NCBI GenBank assembly: GCA_951799405.1
Contig: OX637354.1
Span: 2,852,001 to 2,916,000, forward strand
DNA from: Agapetus fuscipes
Taxonomy: Eukaryota; Arthropoda; Insecta; Trichoptera; Glossosomatidae
Reading direction: 5' to 3'
Length of the DNA stretch: 64,000 bases
Both the position numbers and the translations under genes were made by a program. The notes below the pieces were generated by a model. The model was not told the DNA's origin, made no database searches, and saw only the letters and a program-made list of their open reading frames with translations. Positions 1 through 10,385 of the stretch are shown piece after piece. Position 1 is the first letter of the stretch. Every line of letters begins with the position of its first letter.

Positions 1-237
1 GTGTGCGCAGTTTTTGTGTGAATCACACCTCAAGAGCCCTCTTCAATCTTGGTTGTCGCGATGAAGAGCGCCAATTACACAAGCAAGACTAGGTAGGCGA
101 CCGGTCTTTGGTAAAACATGATTTTTTTAATGCAGCTTAAAGAGCATGTTTTGATAATTAAATTGCTTCGAGGGGAATTAAACACACGACCTTCCGATTC
201 CAAGTCTGCAGCGTTAACCACCAGACTACAGACCGGT
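1..237 (-). repeat. SINE family 2 (tRNA-derived), cut by window edge
   Basis: Reverse orientation: body from TTTTTGTGTGAATCACACCT to the tRNA head AACCACCAGACTACAGACCGGTC at 215-237. Confidence 0.85.
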
Positions 238-404
238 CATATTTAATGTACTATTAAGCTATCTAAGTGCAGTGTAGTTCACTATCACAGATCATTAGTG
301 CATAAGTCATTATTAATGTGGCTTCTCAATATTTAATGTGTAAACATATCTTGTTTGTATAGAAATATAATGCCCAAATGATAACTACTTAATAAATACA
401 TTCC

Positions 405-640
405 TTGACTCATAGGTTGGTTGAGGCTGACCACCCGTACATTAAAAAATAGGTCACTTTGCCAATGTCACCCTGTTTCAGGGAAAGTTTTTGTCGGTGT
501 TATGGCTGAGGGGGCCAAGTGGGCTGATCTTTCTAGCATGTTTGCAATAGAACAATGTTGGTTTGATCCCCGCCTGGCTCATTTGGCCATAACTTTGACC
601 TTGGTTCAACAGATGTTCGCAACGCAAAAACGCATCCAAG
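405..640 (+). repeat. LINE A 3' UTR fragment joined to another repeat
   Basis: CCTTGACTCATAGGTTGG at 402 and TTTGCCAATGTCACCCTG match LINE A. From about 500 the sequence changes to a segment with GGCTCATTTGGCCATAACTT shared with nothing else clear here. Confidence 0.55.
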
Positions 641-949
641 CTACACATATAGTGTAACTTCTTGCCGCGTTATCCCGAAGGGGTCGCATATGGCGAGTTG
701 AACCTATTTATTTTTACAGGTAAGGGGGCCGGCCTTACGCCAACCACTTCAGTTGAAGTGGAGGTTTCCCAGCTCCCGAGAGTACTGGTACTCATTTCTT
801 GTGAAGGCTGAGTAAACCTTGCCGGTATTTTATTTTGGGGTTTTAAATAAACACCGTAACGGGAAATCATTTCTGACACCCTCGGTGGGATTCGAACCCG
901 AGCTTTGGGCATGGAATGCAAGCACTCTACCACCTGAGCTATCGACCGG
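632..949 (-). repeat. SINE family 1 (tRNA-derived)
   Basis: Reverse orientation: tail AAGCTACACATATAGTGTAA at 640 to the tRNA head, B-box complement GGGATTCGAACCCGAG and A-box complement CTGAGCTATCGACCGG at 933-949. Confidence 0.9.
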
Positions 950-964
950 ACAATTCTTCCGACA

Positions 965-1290
965 AATTAAATAGGTTGGTGGATTGCATTCCTTTCCACA
1001 AATCTATTTAAAAAAAAAAGTTTGGATTTTAATTTGTAAATACATATTCAGCATTTGTAAGTGCGAACTCACACGTGTCTGTGGGCATGCATTTATTATG
1101 AATTTAAGATGTTAAGAATGTCATTCCTGTTTCAGGGAAGGTATGTTTCGGTATGTTCATTTGAGCTTTGAATTTTAATTTGTTAGTGCACATGCAGCAT
1201 TTGTAAGTGCGAACTTGCACGTGTCTGTTTGTGGGCATGCATTTAATATGATTTATAAACGTGAACATATTGTTGCAACTTAGATTATAG
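965..1290 (+). repeat. Degraded LINE A 3' UTR fragments
   Basis: TTTGTAAGTGCGAACTYRCACGTGTCTG occurs twice (about 1057 and 1201), each with a downstream GGGCATGCATTTA, so two old partial copies in a row. Confidence 0.6.
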
Positions 1291-1349
1291 ATGGATTGAT
1301 ACACAATCAAATTTTGGGTTTTGAAGATGATTTGATGATTTCTTTAGAG

Positions 1350-1672
1350 CGTCCGGTCGATAGCTCAGTTGGTAGAGTGCTTGCATTCCATGCCGTGAGC
1401 TCGGGTTCGAATCCCACCGAGGGTGTCATAATTGATTTCCCGTTTCGGTGTTTATTTCAAACCCCGAAGTAAAATACCGGCAAGGTTTACTCAGCCTTCA
1501 CAAGAAATGAGTACCAGCCCTCTCGGGAGCTGGAAAACCCCCACTTCAACTGAAGTGGTTGGCGTAAGGCCGACCCCCTTACCTCTAAAAATAAAAAGGT
1601 TCAACTCGCCACATGCGACCCCTTCGGGGATAATGCGGCAAGAAGTTACACTATATGTGTAGCTTAGTTGTA
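1350..1672 (+). repeat. SINE family 1, near full length
   Basis: GTCCGGTCGATAGCTCAGTT (A box), GGGTTCGAATCCCACC (B box), the 'GGCAAGGTTTACTCAGCC' body and the GTGTAGCTTAGTTG end. It is a near mirror of 632-949, about 400 bp away in the other direction. Confidence 0.92.
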
Positions 1673-1749
1673 TTGCGTTTGCCGTTTCGTGATGATGTAA
1701 CTCCAAGGGCACTAGATAGTATACACCGTACGTATGTATGATAATGTAT

Positions 1750-1862
1750 ACTTGAAATAAACACTGAAACGGGAAGTCATCTCTGACACCCTTGGTGGGG
1801 ATCGAGCCCTAGCCCTCTAGCACTGAACACAAGTGTTCTACCGACTGAGCCATCGACCGGGC
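1750..1862 (-). repeat. SINE family 1 head fragment
   Basis: TGAAATAAACACTGAAACGG to TGAGCCATCGACCGGGC. Confidence 0.8.
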
Positions 1863-2139
1863 TACAAACAACTCTTGGATAGCTCAAAGCACCAGGATGC
1901 TGCACATAAATGGACTAAATGAGAGTGACACACATAACCGACTTAAAACAAAGAGCTCCGATGCCAAAAGCTCGCCGAGGCAATGGATTGGAACAGTACC
2001 AGGAAGAGTCAAAGGAGAATACATGTAAGAAGGACATCCAACAGCATGATTTGTACAAAATATGTCAGTGAATTGCATTCCTCTTCACATATCTATTTAA
2101 AAAAAGATGTGCCGCTTAGTTTTTTTTTTCATTTTATAA

Positions 2140-2640
2140 ATAAGACTTATAGGTTTGTATGAGGCTGACCACCCATACGGAAAAAAAGATGGTTCACTTT
2201 GCCAATGTCACCCCTGTTTCAGGGAAGGTCGGCAAGAGTTGCAGGGCTTATGTTTATTTGAGATTTGGTATGCGGCTGACCACCCATGCTGTAAAAATGG
2301 TTCACTTTGCCAATGTCACCCCTGTCTTAGGGAAGGACGGCAAGAGTTGCAGGGTGTATGTCCATTTGAGATTTGGTTTTTATGTTGTAGGTTTACATGA
2401 GGCATGTGCAAGCGCGAACTTGTACGTGTCTGGTTGTGAGAATGCATGTAATGTGAATCTCCAATGTAACATATCTTTGCAACTTAGATTAGATTAGATT
2501 AGATTGGGTTTTATATTGTAGGTCCACATGTGGCATGTGTTAGCGCGAAATTATGTGTGTCTGTTTGTTGGATTGCATTTAATATGAATCTCAAATGATA
2601 TATATCTTTGCAACTTAGATTTAGATTTAGGGTGTGCAAT
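2140..2640 (+). repeat. Tandem LINE A 3' UTR fragments
   Basis: Three partial copies of the block (start GGCTGACCACCCAT at 2163 and 2275; tails at about 2490-2510 and 2615-2632). The first is cut off before its tail and runs straight into the second. Confidence 0.75.
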
Positions 2641-3088
2641 GGAAAGCAAGTCCTCAGTGCAATAGGAAGAATAGCAAAGAACTAGCGGTTGACGATGGAT
2701 CTTAGAATGGCGGTACACAATGGCATATTGTTACCGACTTTGATGTATGGAAGTGAAGCATGGACAGTGAGTGACAGTGAAACCAGTAAAGTATGTACGG
2801 TGGAAATGAAGCATTTGAGAAGCATGACAGGAAAAACTTTTAAGGATTGAGTTAGGAATGAACGGGTAAAGAAAGAATGTAAGTTGCAAGAAGATGTGAA
2901 AGTTAAGGTTCAAAAGAATGTGATGAGATGGTTTGGGCATGTGAAGAGATTAAATGATGATAGACTGACAAAGTATATATACAGAGGAAGTGTGAGTAAA
3001 AAGAGGTAATGGACGGCCGAGAAAAGTATGGAGTGATCAGTTTGAGGAGAAAAAGATGATGGATATGAATGAAGTGAAAGAGGTTTGA
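2630..3088 (+). mobile_element. RTE-like LINE B fragment, several frame breaks
   Basis: The same ORF region as 42842-43400 (ACAATGGCATATTGTTACCG, GATGTATGGAAGTGAAGCAT, GATGAGATGGTTTGGGCATG) with stops at 2848 and 3007. It ends where a tRNA-type SINE begins at 3089. Confidence 0.8.
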
Positions 3089-3317
3089 CCGGTCCGTAGT
3101 CCAGTGGCAACGAACACTTCGGACTCGTAAATGGAAGGCTGTGGGTTCTCATCCCGGCGGAGCACAAAATATATACCATTTATATTTTCAAATATGCTCT
3201 TCGCTGGGTCGAAAAATTCATAAAACCTTTAACAAAGACCGGTTACTAAAAAGTCCATCCACCCTTACAGCAACTGGGTCTTGCTTGAGTATTGGCGCTT
3301 TGTAGCGACGACCAAGC
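3089..3317 (+). repeat. SINE family 2, 3' truncated
   Basis: GACCGGTCCGTAGTCCAGTG, B-box-like GTGGGTTCTCATCCCGG, body to TTGTAGCGACGACCAAGCTC, then joins the 100-bp repeat. Confidence 0.85.
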
Positions 3318-3420
3318 TCTTAAACAACACCTCTGTGGCACTACAACAAGTGTCATGGACCCCTAGAGTCTTTGAAATCAAGGGAGTGGCCCGCATAGGA
3401 TTTCTTAAAAAAAAGCATAG
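3318..3420 (+). repeat. Unnamed 100-bp repeat, copy 1
   Basis: AACACCTCTGTGGCACTACA...AGTGTCATGGACCCC...ATAGGATTTCTTAAAAAAA. The same text recurs at 13130-13230 and 14148-14250. Confidence 0.7.
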
Positions 3421-3467
3421 GAATAAATTGAGTCAGAGTTTTAGGCTTACACGGCCGGCTGATGATG

Positions 3468-3580
3468 CTGGAGTGATGATTTCCGGGATCTGTTGCCGTG
3501 GTCTGTGGGAGGGAGAGAAACGTCCGGAAGCTCCAGCTCCCACAGACCACGGCAACAGATCCCGGAAATCATCACTCCAG
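3468..3580. repeat. Perfect 44-bp-arm hairpin
   Basis: Arms 3468-3511 and 3537-3580 are exact inverted copies (CTGGAGTGATGATTTCCGGG..., 25-bp loop). Single-arm relatives lie at 17400-17490 and 58380-58480 (GGGATCTGTTGCCGTGGTCT). Confidence 0.9.
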
Positions 3581-3701
3581 AATCGAATTGAGGCAGTTCT
3601 GCAGAGGCTCAGGCCACCCCTAGCGGAACGGCGACAGAGTTACAGTTACAGGGGTTGAGTGACTATACTAGTGTTGTGTAAAGGGAGGGGTGTGACTCAC
3701 G

Positions 3702-3771
3702 CGTCTCGGTGGGCAGCGCGTGTCCCGCGAGCGCGAGGCCCAGCAGAACAAAAACTAACATTCCCCTCATG
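3702..3771 (-). CDS. First coding exon of an unidentified secreted protein (signal peptide)
   Basis: On the minus strand, ATG at 3771 opens 23 codons and one base ending at a GTGAGT donor (3701-3696). The peptide is MRGMLVFVLLGLALAGHALP followed by TET. That is a textbook signal peptide: basic N-region, leucine/alanine core, and likely cleavage after GHA. A TATA box lies about 95 bp upstream, giving a plausible transcription start near 3835 and a short leader. No second exon is recognisable in 1-3695, which is mostly SINE and LINE sequence, so the rest probably lies left of the window. The product cannot be named from 23 residues. The short leader and TATA promoter resemble those of highly expressed secreted-protein genes, which is inference only. 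Confidence 0.6.
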
Positions 3772-3862
3772 GTGTGTGTGTGCGTGCACGTGCTGGCGTG
3801 CTGGCGTGCTGGGCGTGCGGAGCGTGCTAGTCTACAGTCTGCAGCTGCGGCGGCGCAAGCCT

Positions 3863-3868
3863 CTTATA
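3863..3868 (-). promoter_or_regulatory. TATA box of the signal-peptide gene
   Basis: On the minus strand the sequence reads TTATAAGAGG in a GC-rich context, about 30 bp upstream of the expected start of a roughly 65-nt 5' leader. Position relative to the ATG at 3771 fits a TATA-driven promoter. Confidence 0.55.
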
Positions 3869-3984
3869 ACCGCGCACCCCCAAACCTAATCACGCCCTAC
3901 CAGTGGCGCGACTAAAAACAATTTTACAAACCGTTATGTTGAAGGCTGTTTCGTGGCTGAAAACCCTGCAACAATGGTTTAACT

Positions 3985-4333
3985 CAGGCCTGTCCAACAT
4001 CCGGCCCCCGGGCCACAATGTGGCCTGCATAAGTCCTTCATCCGGCCTGCGACGACATCAATAGATATTGCGTGCATAGTTAAAATACATCTTCAATCAT
4101 TAGGTAGTTAATTGAATCGACTATGAATAACATGTACATATTTGTAGGTACTTATGGGAAAAAATATCGATGTATATCTTTCGCTGGCGGGTAACGTCTC
4201 AATTTCAAAAACTTTCGTCTAAAAAAATGTCTACGGAGGGAGGAGGGGAGGGAAATTGAGCATTTCTTTTGGCCCGCCACGATTACAAAAGTACTAAGCC
4301 TGGCCCTCCACAATATTATGTTGGGCACCCCTG
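3985..4333. mobile_element. Non-autonomous hAT element (349 bp), 8-bp TSD
   Basis: Ends CAGGCCTGTCCAAC and GTTGGGCACCCCTG are imperfect inverted repeats of the CAGGGGTGCCCAAC type. The exact 8-bp duplication GTTTAACT flanks it (3977-3984, 4334-4341). Contains CCGGCCC/GGCCCGCC subterminal boxes and no ORF. Confidence 0.85.
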
Positions 4334-4489
4334 GTTTAACTTGTCCAGTTTTTTCGAGCCGCAGCATCCAAGATCAAAATGGCCATATTTTCCGAGAATT
4401 GAGAGTCAACCAATCAATAGATCTAACGTGAGATGAACGACATGACCTTTATGACTAGTATTAACACGGCGCCCAATTCGGAAATTCCA

Positions 4490-5270
4490 GACTAAAAATT
4501 GTCAAAATCGGGATCGATAGTTTTTCCTAATATAACCAGGATCGATTTTTTTCCGGGTACTTCGGGATCAATACTTTTTCCGGGTATTATCGCGATCGGG
4601 ATTTTTCCGGGTTGCGATCGATAGTTTATCCGGGCTGCGATCGAGATCGATAGTTTTCCGGGTATTATCGAAATCGATTTTTTTTGGGTTTTTATATTGC
4701 AGGTCCACATGCGGCATGTGTGAGCGCGAATTTATACGTGTCTGCTTGTGGGAATGCAGCTATGAATCTCAAATGATACATATCCTTGCAGCTTAGATTT
4801 AGATTTGGATTGTTTATCCGGACATTAACGGGATCGATGTTTTCCGGGTATTATCGTGATCGATAGTTTATCCGGATATTATCGGTATCCATAGTTTATC
4901 TGGAATTATCGGTATCTATAGTTTATCCGAGTTTTATCGGGATCGATGTTTTCCGGGTATTATCGTAATATATAGTTTATTCGGATATTATCGGGATCCA
5001 TAGTTTATCTGGGAACTATCGGTATCGATAGACGATAGTTTATCCGAGTATAATTATCGGGATCGATAGTTTTTTTTTTAATTTATAATTTATCGATAAT
5101 TTTCCGGGTAATATCGGAATCGATAGCTTATCTAAGTATTATCGTTATCGTTAGTTTTTCGGGGTACTATCGGGATCGACAGTTTATCCATTTTTGTGAT
5201 CGATAGTTTGCCGGTATTATCGATATCGATAGTATTTTTGGGTATTCCCCGGATCTGGAACCCGAGAAAG
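4490..5270. repeat. Degenerate tandem repeat rich in GATCGATAG and CCGGGTATTATCG
   Basis: About 25-30-bp units with a loose consensus GGATCGATAGTTTWTCCGGG then TATTATC, strongly diverged. Interrupted by LINE A at 4680-4805. It was not found elsewhere in the window. Confidence 0.8.
4680..4805 (+). repeat. LINE A 3' end inserted in the GATCGATAG minisatellite
   Basis: GTCCACATGCGGCATGTG through CTTGCAGCTTAGATTTAGA, the last 125 bp of LINE A, interrupts the degenerate tandem array at 4500-5270. Confidence 0.8.
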
Positions 5271-5274
5271 AAAC

Positions 5275-5900
5275 CCTACCCGCCATCGGTGATTAAGCTG
5301 ATGCTTATTTAGTAACAGTGTGTGCGTGCCTCGAACATGCATATATATATTTGTTATTGTTAAAAATTATCATTTATTCGTGTTGAAAGTTCTGCCTACG
5401 CCACTGGCAACAGCTAGTGATGTGGCGTAGGTCAAGATAATAAGAAATATTAGTGTGTGCATTACTGCTAATGTTAGTGACAGTGACATGATAGTGGCAG
5501 TCACTTTACTCGAAAACAAATCACTTCTCGATCTTTCCAACTCATTCTTGAAGCAACACTCAATGTAAAACTTGGAAACATTGTTGTTTTGGATGCGTAA
5601 ATATTTGTAAAGCGTAGAGAGGCGCACTTGCATAATGATTGCTAATACTTAATGATCCGTCTAATTTTTTTTAAAGCTTATCCGAAAACAAACACGTATT
5701 TTTGTATCTCAGCTAGTTGGTTATATGTAAATACATAAAGTTACCGCCAACACTAGCTACGTAATAAATTATTACTATTTAGATAAACTATATTTTCATC
5801 AAAAATATCAAAAACATTCCTGGATTCACGATCGAGGCGATTTTCAGAATTCGAAAAAAAAAATGTATTTTAAATTTTCTATGCTTTTTATAGTGAAGTA
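5275..5900. other. AT-rich stretch without recognised gene
   Basis: An 87-codon minus frame (5633-5370) includes one hydrophobic segment (SLTLAVMHTLIFLIILTYAT), but there is no similarity I know and no codon bias. Otherwise nothing seen. Confidence 0.4.
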
Positions 5901-5924
5901 GTCTTCAATCGTTGGACATGTACT

Positions 5925-6255
5925 GTACTGTGCTCTATCCGCCGTTCCACTAGGGGTGGCCGGTACCTCCGCACTATATCTTTCATCTCTTCAACATTCA
6001 TCACTTTCCTCATATGTACATACTCTTCTCTTATTCTCACTCTGCAGGTTACATTCTTTCGCAATCTCACGTATTTGGTCTATCCATTCCTTCCGCGCTT
6101 TTCTCCGAAATTTCTTCTGTACACTTTCGTCGTTAGTCGTTCATCATCCATTCTTTCAAGATGTCCCAACCACCTCAAGGTGCTTCTTTTACTTTCATTC
6201 TCCTATTATCTTTGATGCCACGCTCGTTCATCGCCCGATCGCTTACAAGGTTCCC
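5925..6255 (-). mobile_element. RTE-like LINE C fragment
   Basis: Reverse orientation: the TACTGTACTGTGCTC tail at 5925, then the [18 protein letters not shown] region (5960-6070) and more of the ORF end up to 6250. Frames broken. Confidence 0.75.
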
Positions 6256-6274
6256 TGTTGCTGGTATCTATAAT

Positions 6275-6425
6275 CTATAATCTAAGTTGCAAGGATATAT
6301 TCATTTAAAGCTCTCAGATGTAAGCCCACAAACCAACAAGTGTAGTTCGCGCTTACAAATGCTGAATGTGTACTTACAAATAAAATCCAAACCTCAAATG
6401 AACATAAGCCCCACAACCGTATCGT
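6275..6425 (-). repeat. LINE A 3' UTR fragment
   Basis: TATAATCTAAGTTGCAAGGA and the following 130 bp are the reverse complement of the LINE A end. Confidence 0.75.
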
Positions 6426-6455
6426 TGATGTAAATTCCACACTCGGTGTGCTCCA

Positions 6456-6950
6456 TGATAGAACGACGCAGTGTCGTAACGACACAGTGACATAACGACA
6501 CAGTGACATAACGACACATGACAGAACATCACTATGACAGTACATCACATGAGAAAACATCACTATGATAAAATATCACAATGACAAAACATCACATGGC
6601 AAAATATCACATGACAAAACATCACATGACAAAACGTCTCTATGACAAAAATCACATGACAAAACAACACAATGACAAAACAACACAATGACAAAACAAC
6701 ACATGACAAAATATCACTATGACAAAACAAAATGACAAAAATCACATACGTTAAACAGAACATACCATAAACGGCACATGAAAAAGCATCACATGACATC
6801 ATTTTTTTTGTTTTGTCATTGTGATGCACTTTCCTGTGATGTTTTATCAAAGTGATGTTTTGTCATTGTGATGTTTTGTCATTGTGATGTTTTGTCATAG
6901 TGATGTTTTGCCATAGTGATGTTTTGTCACTGCGCCGTTCTCTCCTATCA
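6456..6950. mobile_element. Fold-back element built of an inverted minisatellite
   Basis: The ends TGATAGAACGACGCAGTG and CACTGCGCCGTTCTC...TATCA are inverted. The left part (6480-6790) is a run of ACATCAC(T)ATGACAAA-type units; the right part (6815-6930) is the same unit on the other strand. Reading frames in it are low-complexity artefacts. Confidence 0.8.
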
Positions 6951-7255
6951 CCCGCTCAGTGTGCTCCACACTCAGGTTATAGATAACGATAAGCCTGCGA
7001 TGAGTGTTGCCCCCTGCAGCGGTCAGTAACGACCTCGTTAGTGGTCTCCACTCATCATCGGCCAAAACACAGACAGATACCTGTTATCTGCGTTCTTTCC
7101 CTGCTGCCTACCTCGTCGCTAATGGTTGCCGACAACCCACTGAACTATAATGCCGTATTCCGTCCTCCCAGTGCTTGTTTGGCTCATCTGCCATTTGATT
7201 CAAACTTGATTTCACAATAAAATTATCTAAAGAATGACATTCAGCACAATCTGTA

Positions 7256-7444
7256 CCCTGAGTACGAGTTTTTTCACTTTACTCGAAGTATTGTGTATTC
7301 GAGAAAAATGTATGTGAACTTGTAAAGCACCTCTGGCAAAACAAGTTGCGAAACCTTTTTTTGCCAGGGGTGCTTTACAAGTTCACATACATTTTTCTCG
7401 AATACACAATACTTCGAGTAAAGTGAAAAAACTCGTACTCAGGG
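7256..7444. mobile_element. Hairpin MITE with about 88-bp arms, TA target
   Basis: CCCTGAGTACGAGTTTTTTC is inverted at the right end. The two arms match along almost their full length with a roughly 20-bp loop. Left flank TA (7254-7255), right flank TC, one base changed. Confidence 0.88.
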
Positions 7445-7445
7445 T

Positions 7446-7880
7446 CCAGAGCTAAGAAAAAAACGTCTTTATTCTTTTTCCTCAGCCTTTCTCAGACCAC
7501 TCCTGGACGTAAATTCCTCCAATCCTCTCCATCTCTGTCTATCGTGAGCTATGTTCAGCCATCCTCTGCCTGTAGTTCTTTTGATGTCGTCCAGCCACCT
7601 CAGTTGGGGTCTCCCCACTCCCCGCTTGGACATCCTGGGCCTCCACTGCACGATCCTTTTCGGCCACCTGTCATGGTCCTGCAGGCCACTCGCTGCATGA
7701 CATCAGTGACACCAGTGCGTGTACGGATCTCCTGGTTTAGAACCCTGTCTCTGAGGCTGATTCCCAGCATCCTCCTTTCAATGGCTCTTTGGCACGTCCT
7801 CAGTCTGTTGGCGCTATACTGAGTGAGCCCTTTTGTTTCCAAGCCATAGGTGGATACTGGAAGCACGCATGACTCAAAAA
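7446..7880 (-). mobile_element. LINE ORF2 C-terminal fragment (RTE-like)
   Basis: Two overlapping minus frames give PVSTYGLETKGLT, RAIERRMLGISLRDRVLNQE and RGVGRPQLRWLDDIKRTTGR GW, the thumb/C-terminal part of an RTE-type endonuclease-reverse transcriptase, with a frameshift near 7640. Confidence 0.8.
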
Positions 7881-7894
7881 ATAAACGTACAACA

Positions 7895-8025
7895 CGATAA
7901 TGTGAGAGTCGCTTTAAATATTTTTTAAATCAATTTCCAGTTTTCGTAAGACACATTGGTCCAGTACACATACACGCATTGCTCATGTGAAATTACCTCT
8001 GACGGGCATAAGACAAACAAGTACT
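7895..8025. repeat. Partial copy of the MITE family at 57373
   Basis: ACGATAATGTGAGAGTCGCT to ACAAACAAGTACTAAG parallels 57483-57613. Confidence 0.7.
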
Positions 8026-8157
8026 AAGGGGAAGATTTGTCACGCATACTTATAGATACTTGTATTCTTACACATCACTACAGCCTTCAGCAAACAGTAA
8101 ACAATAACTTCGCAAATCATAACAAACGTCGTCTTCTGAAAAATGCGTTTTTTTTCG

Positions 8158-8490
8158 TAATCTATAATAATCTAAGTTGCAAAGCTATACCTACATATTA
8201 ACATTTAGGATTTATTCTTTTTTTAATGGTTTGTGTATTAACCCTGAAAAAAAAAATTATTTATATTTGTTGTAAATATTTTTTATTTTCACTTTTATTT
8301 ATTGTAAAATTACAGATACATTCATGATTCATATTTACTGTATGCCCACAAGCAGACACGTATAAGTTTGCGCTTACACATGCCCAATGGGAATTTACAA
8401 CATAAAATCCCAAATCTCGAATGAACACAAGTCCTGCAACTCTTGACTATCAATGTCACCCTTGTTTCAGGGAAGGTCGGCAATGGTTGC
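8158..8490 (-). repeat. LINE A 3' UTR fragment
   Basis: Reverse-oriented copy from AATCTATAATAATCTAAGTTGC to the CACCCTTGTTTCAGGGAAGG region, with an AT-rich insertion at 8200-8310. Confidence 0.7.
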
Positions 8491-8569
8491 ATTTTCGTAA
8501 TAATAATAATAATAATATACATGGTCCTGCGGAGGATGCAATACGTGACCAGCCGTATATAGATAAACA

Positions 8570-8750
8570 CGCTAAGTACAGAAAGTAAATAGAGAAGAAG
8601 AATATAAGAGAACGAAATGTATAAAAAATGTGATGGGTATGAATTAATTGAAAGAGATATGCATGGATAGGAAGAAATGGAGGCAAATCTGCAGTGGCTC
8701 TGGCCACCCTTAGTGGAATGGCGACAGAGTTACTGTTACAGAAATATAAA
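8570..8750 (+). mobile_element. RTE-like LINE B 3' end
   Basis: ATGCATGGATAGGAAGAAATGG to GGCGACAGAGTTACTGTTACAG, the last codons and tail. Confidence 0.65.
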
Positions 8751-8844
8751 GCAAGAACGTTTTGACATTATTTTACCAAATAATGTCTATCCCATTTAAT
8801 TGTTTTTTACATAAAATATCCCTCCTGCAATATATGCTATGAAA

Positions 8845-8965
8845 CACAACTAAGCTACACATGTGGTGCAACTTCTTGCCGCATTATAACATGTGGCAAC
8901 TAGAACCCATTTATTTTTACATGTAAGGGGGCCGGCCTTACGCCAACCACTACAGTTGAAGTGGG
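8845..8965 (-). repeat. SINE family 1 tail fragment
   Basis: AACTAAGCTACACATGTGGT to CAACCACTACAGTTGAAGTG. Confidence 0.75.
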
Positions 8966-9069
8966 ATGGTATTGATGGAGACAATACTAGCTTACAGCAT
9001 TGTAAAATACTATGAGACCTTCCTGTCAACCGCAGAGCTGTCACACACCAAAGAATACTTAATAATCAT

Positions 9070-10180
9070 ATGAAAGTCCATGTTTTCTATCCTTTGTTTC
9101 GACACCCAATAATTACTCATGATGTTGAAAGAAATGAAGAAAATACGAACTACGAATTTAGAATAAACGGAATGAATGTTGATGTGGTAAATGAGTTTGT
9201 ATACTTGGGAAGTAAGTTTGAGAAAGATGGAAGAATGACAGGTGAACTTGAAAGAAGAGTAATGAAGGGCAGGTGTGTACTGGGTGCCACAGCTTGTATC
9301 GCCAAAAATCAAAACATTTCTAAAAATGCTCGATTGGCGGTACGCAGTGGCATACTTTTACCCACCTTGATGTATGGAAGCGAGGCCTGGACGGTGAATG
9401 AAAGTGAAATTAGTAAAGTCCATACTGTTGAAATGGACTTTCTAAGAAGTATGATTGGGAAAAAACGGAGTGACAGGGTGAGGAATGATTTTGTAAGAAA
9501 ATAATGTGGTGCAAAAGAAAGTGTGAAAGTGAAGATTAAAAGAAGTTTGTTAAGATGGTTTGGGCATATGGAGAGAATGAATGAGGAAAGACTGACGAAG
9601 AAAGTATATGTTGGTAGAATAGATGGATGTCGTGGTAGAGGAAGACCGAGAAAGGTATGGATGGACCAAATATCCGAAATTGCGAATGAATGGAATATCC
9701 AGAGTCATAATAAAAGAAGAGCTTGTATGAAGAAGGTTATGACTCTGGAGGAAATGAAAGAAGTATGCAAGGATAGAAAGAAATGACGGTTGATCTGTGA
9801 TGTTGGCGGCTAGGGTTTGTTAAAGTGAATTTGGTTTTATGATTTAGTTTTTTATGTCCATGTATATATTGTTATTTTTATTCTTTGATTTTAAAAAATG
9901 TAATTTGTCATGTATGTTCCTTGACTTATAGGTTGTTATGCGGCTGACCACCCATAATATAAAAATTGGTTCACTTTGCCAATGTCACCCCTGTTTCAGG
10001 GAAGGACGGCAAGAGTTGCAAGGCTTATGTTCATTTGAGATTGGGTTTTTATATTGTAGGTCCACATGCGGCATGTGTTAGCGCGAAATTATACATATCT
10101 GCTTGTGGGAATGCATTTAGTATAAATCTTAAATGATATATATCTTTGCAGCTTAGATTAGATTAGATTAGATTGTGTAT
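9070..10180 (+). mobile_element. RTE-like LINE A: ORF end plus 3' UTR and (TTAGA)n tail
   Basis: ORF2 C-terminus (GSKFEKDGRMTGELERRV, LPTLMYGSEAWTV, RWFGHMERMNEERLTKKVY, RGRGRPRKVWMDQISEIANE) with one in-frame stop at 9502. Then come a 3' UTR and the conserved block beginning CCTTGACTTATAGGTTG at 9920, and the tail TTAGATTAGATTAGATT. This copy shows that the roughly 250-bp block scattered through the window is the 3' UTR of this LINE. Confidence 0.88.
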
Positions 10181-10385
10181 TATGAGAATGCCATTTTTCT
10201 TTAAAAATGGACAAATTCACCGACCCTAATATTTGCAATGAGTAATAATAATAATAATTTTCAGTGCAATTAAGACATTCTAGTAATGCCAACGATGCAG
10301 AAAAAAAGCAACTGTACCTTTTGCCTGTTACCAGTGTGGTGACACTTGGAGTATCATTGTTCTGTTTCTTACTGAGTATGTATGT

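Noticed and set aside
5370..5633. Small membrane protein gene on the minus strand
   Set aside because: One hydrophobic segment only, AT-rich, no splice or promoter context and no known similarity.
6282..6850. Two minus-strand frames rich in His, Val, Cys and Phe
   Set aside because: They are translations of the fold-back minisatellite and have low complexity.
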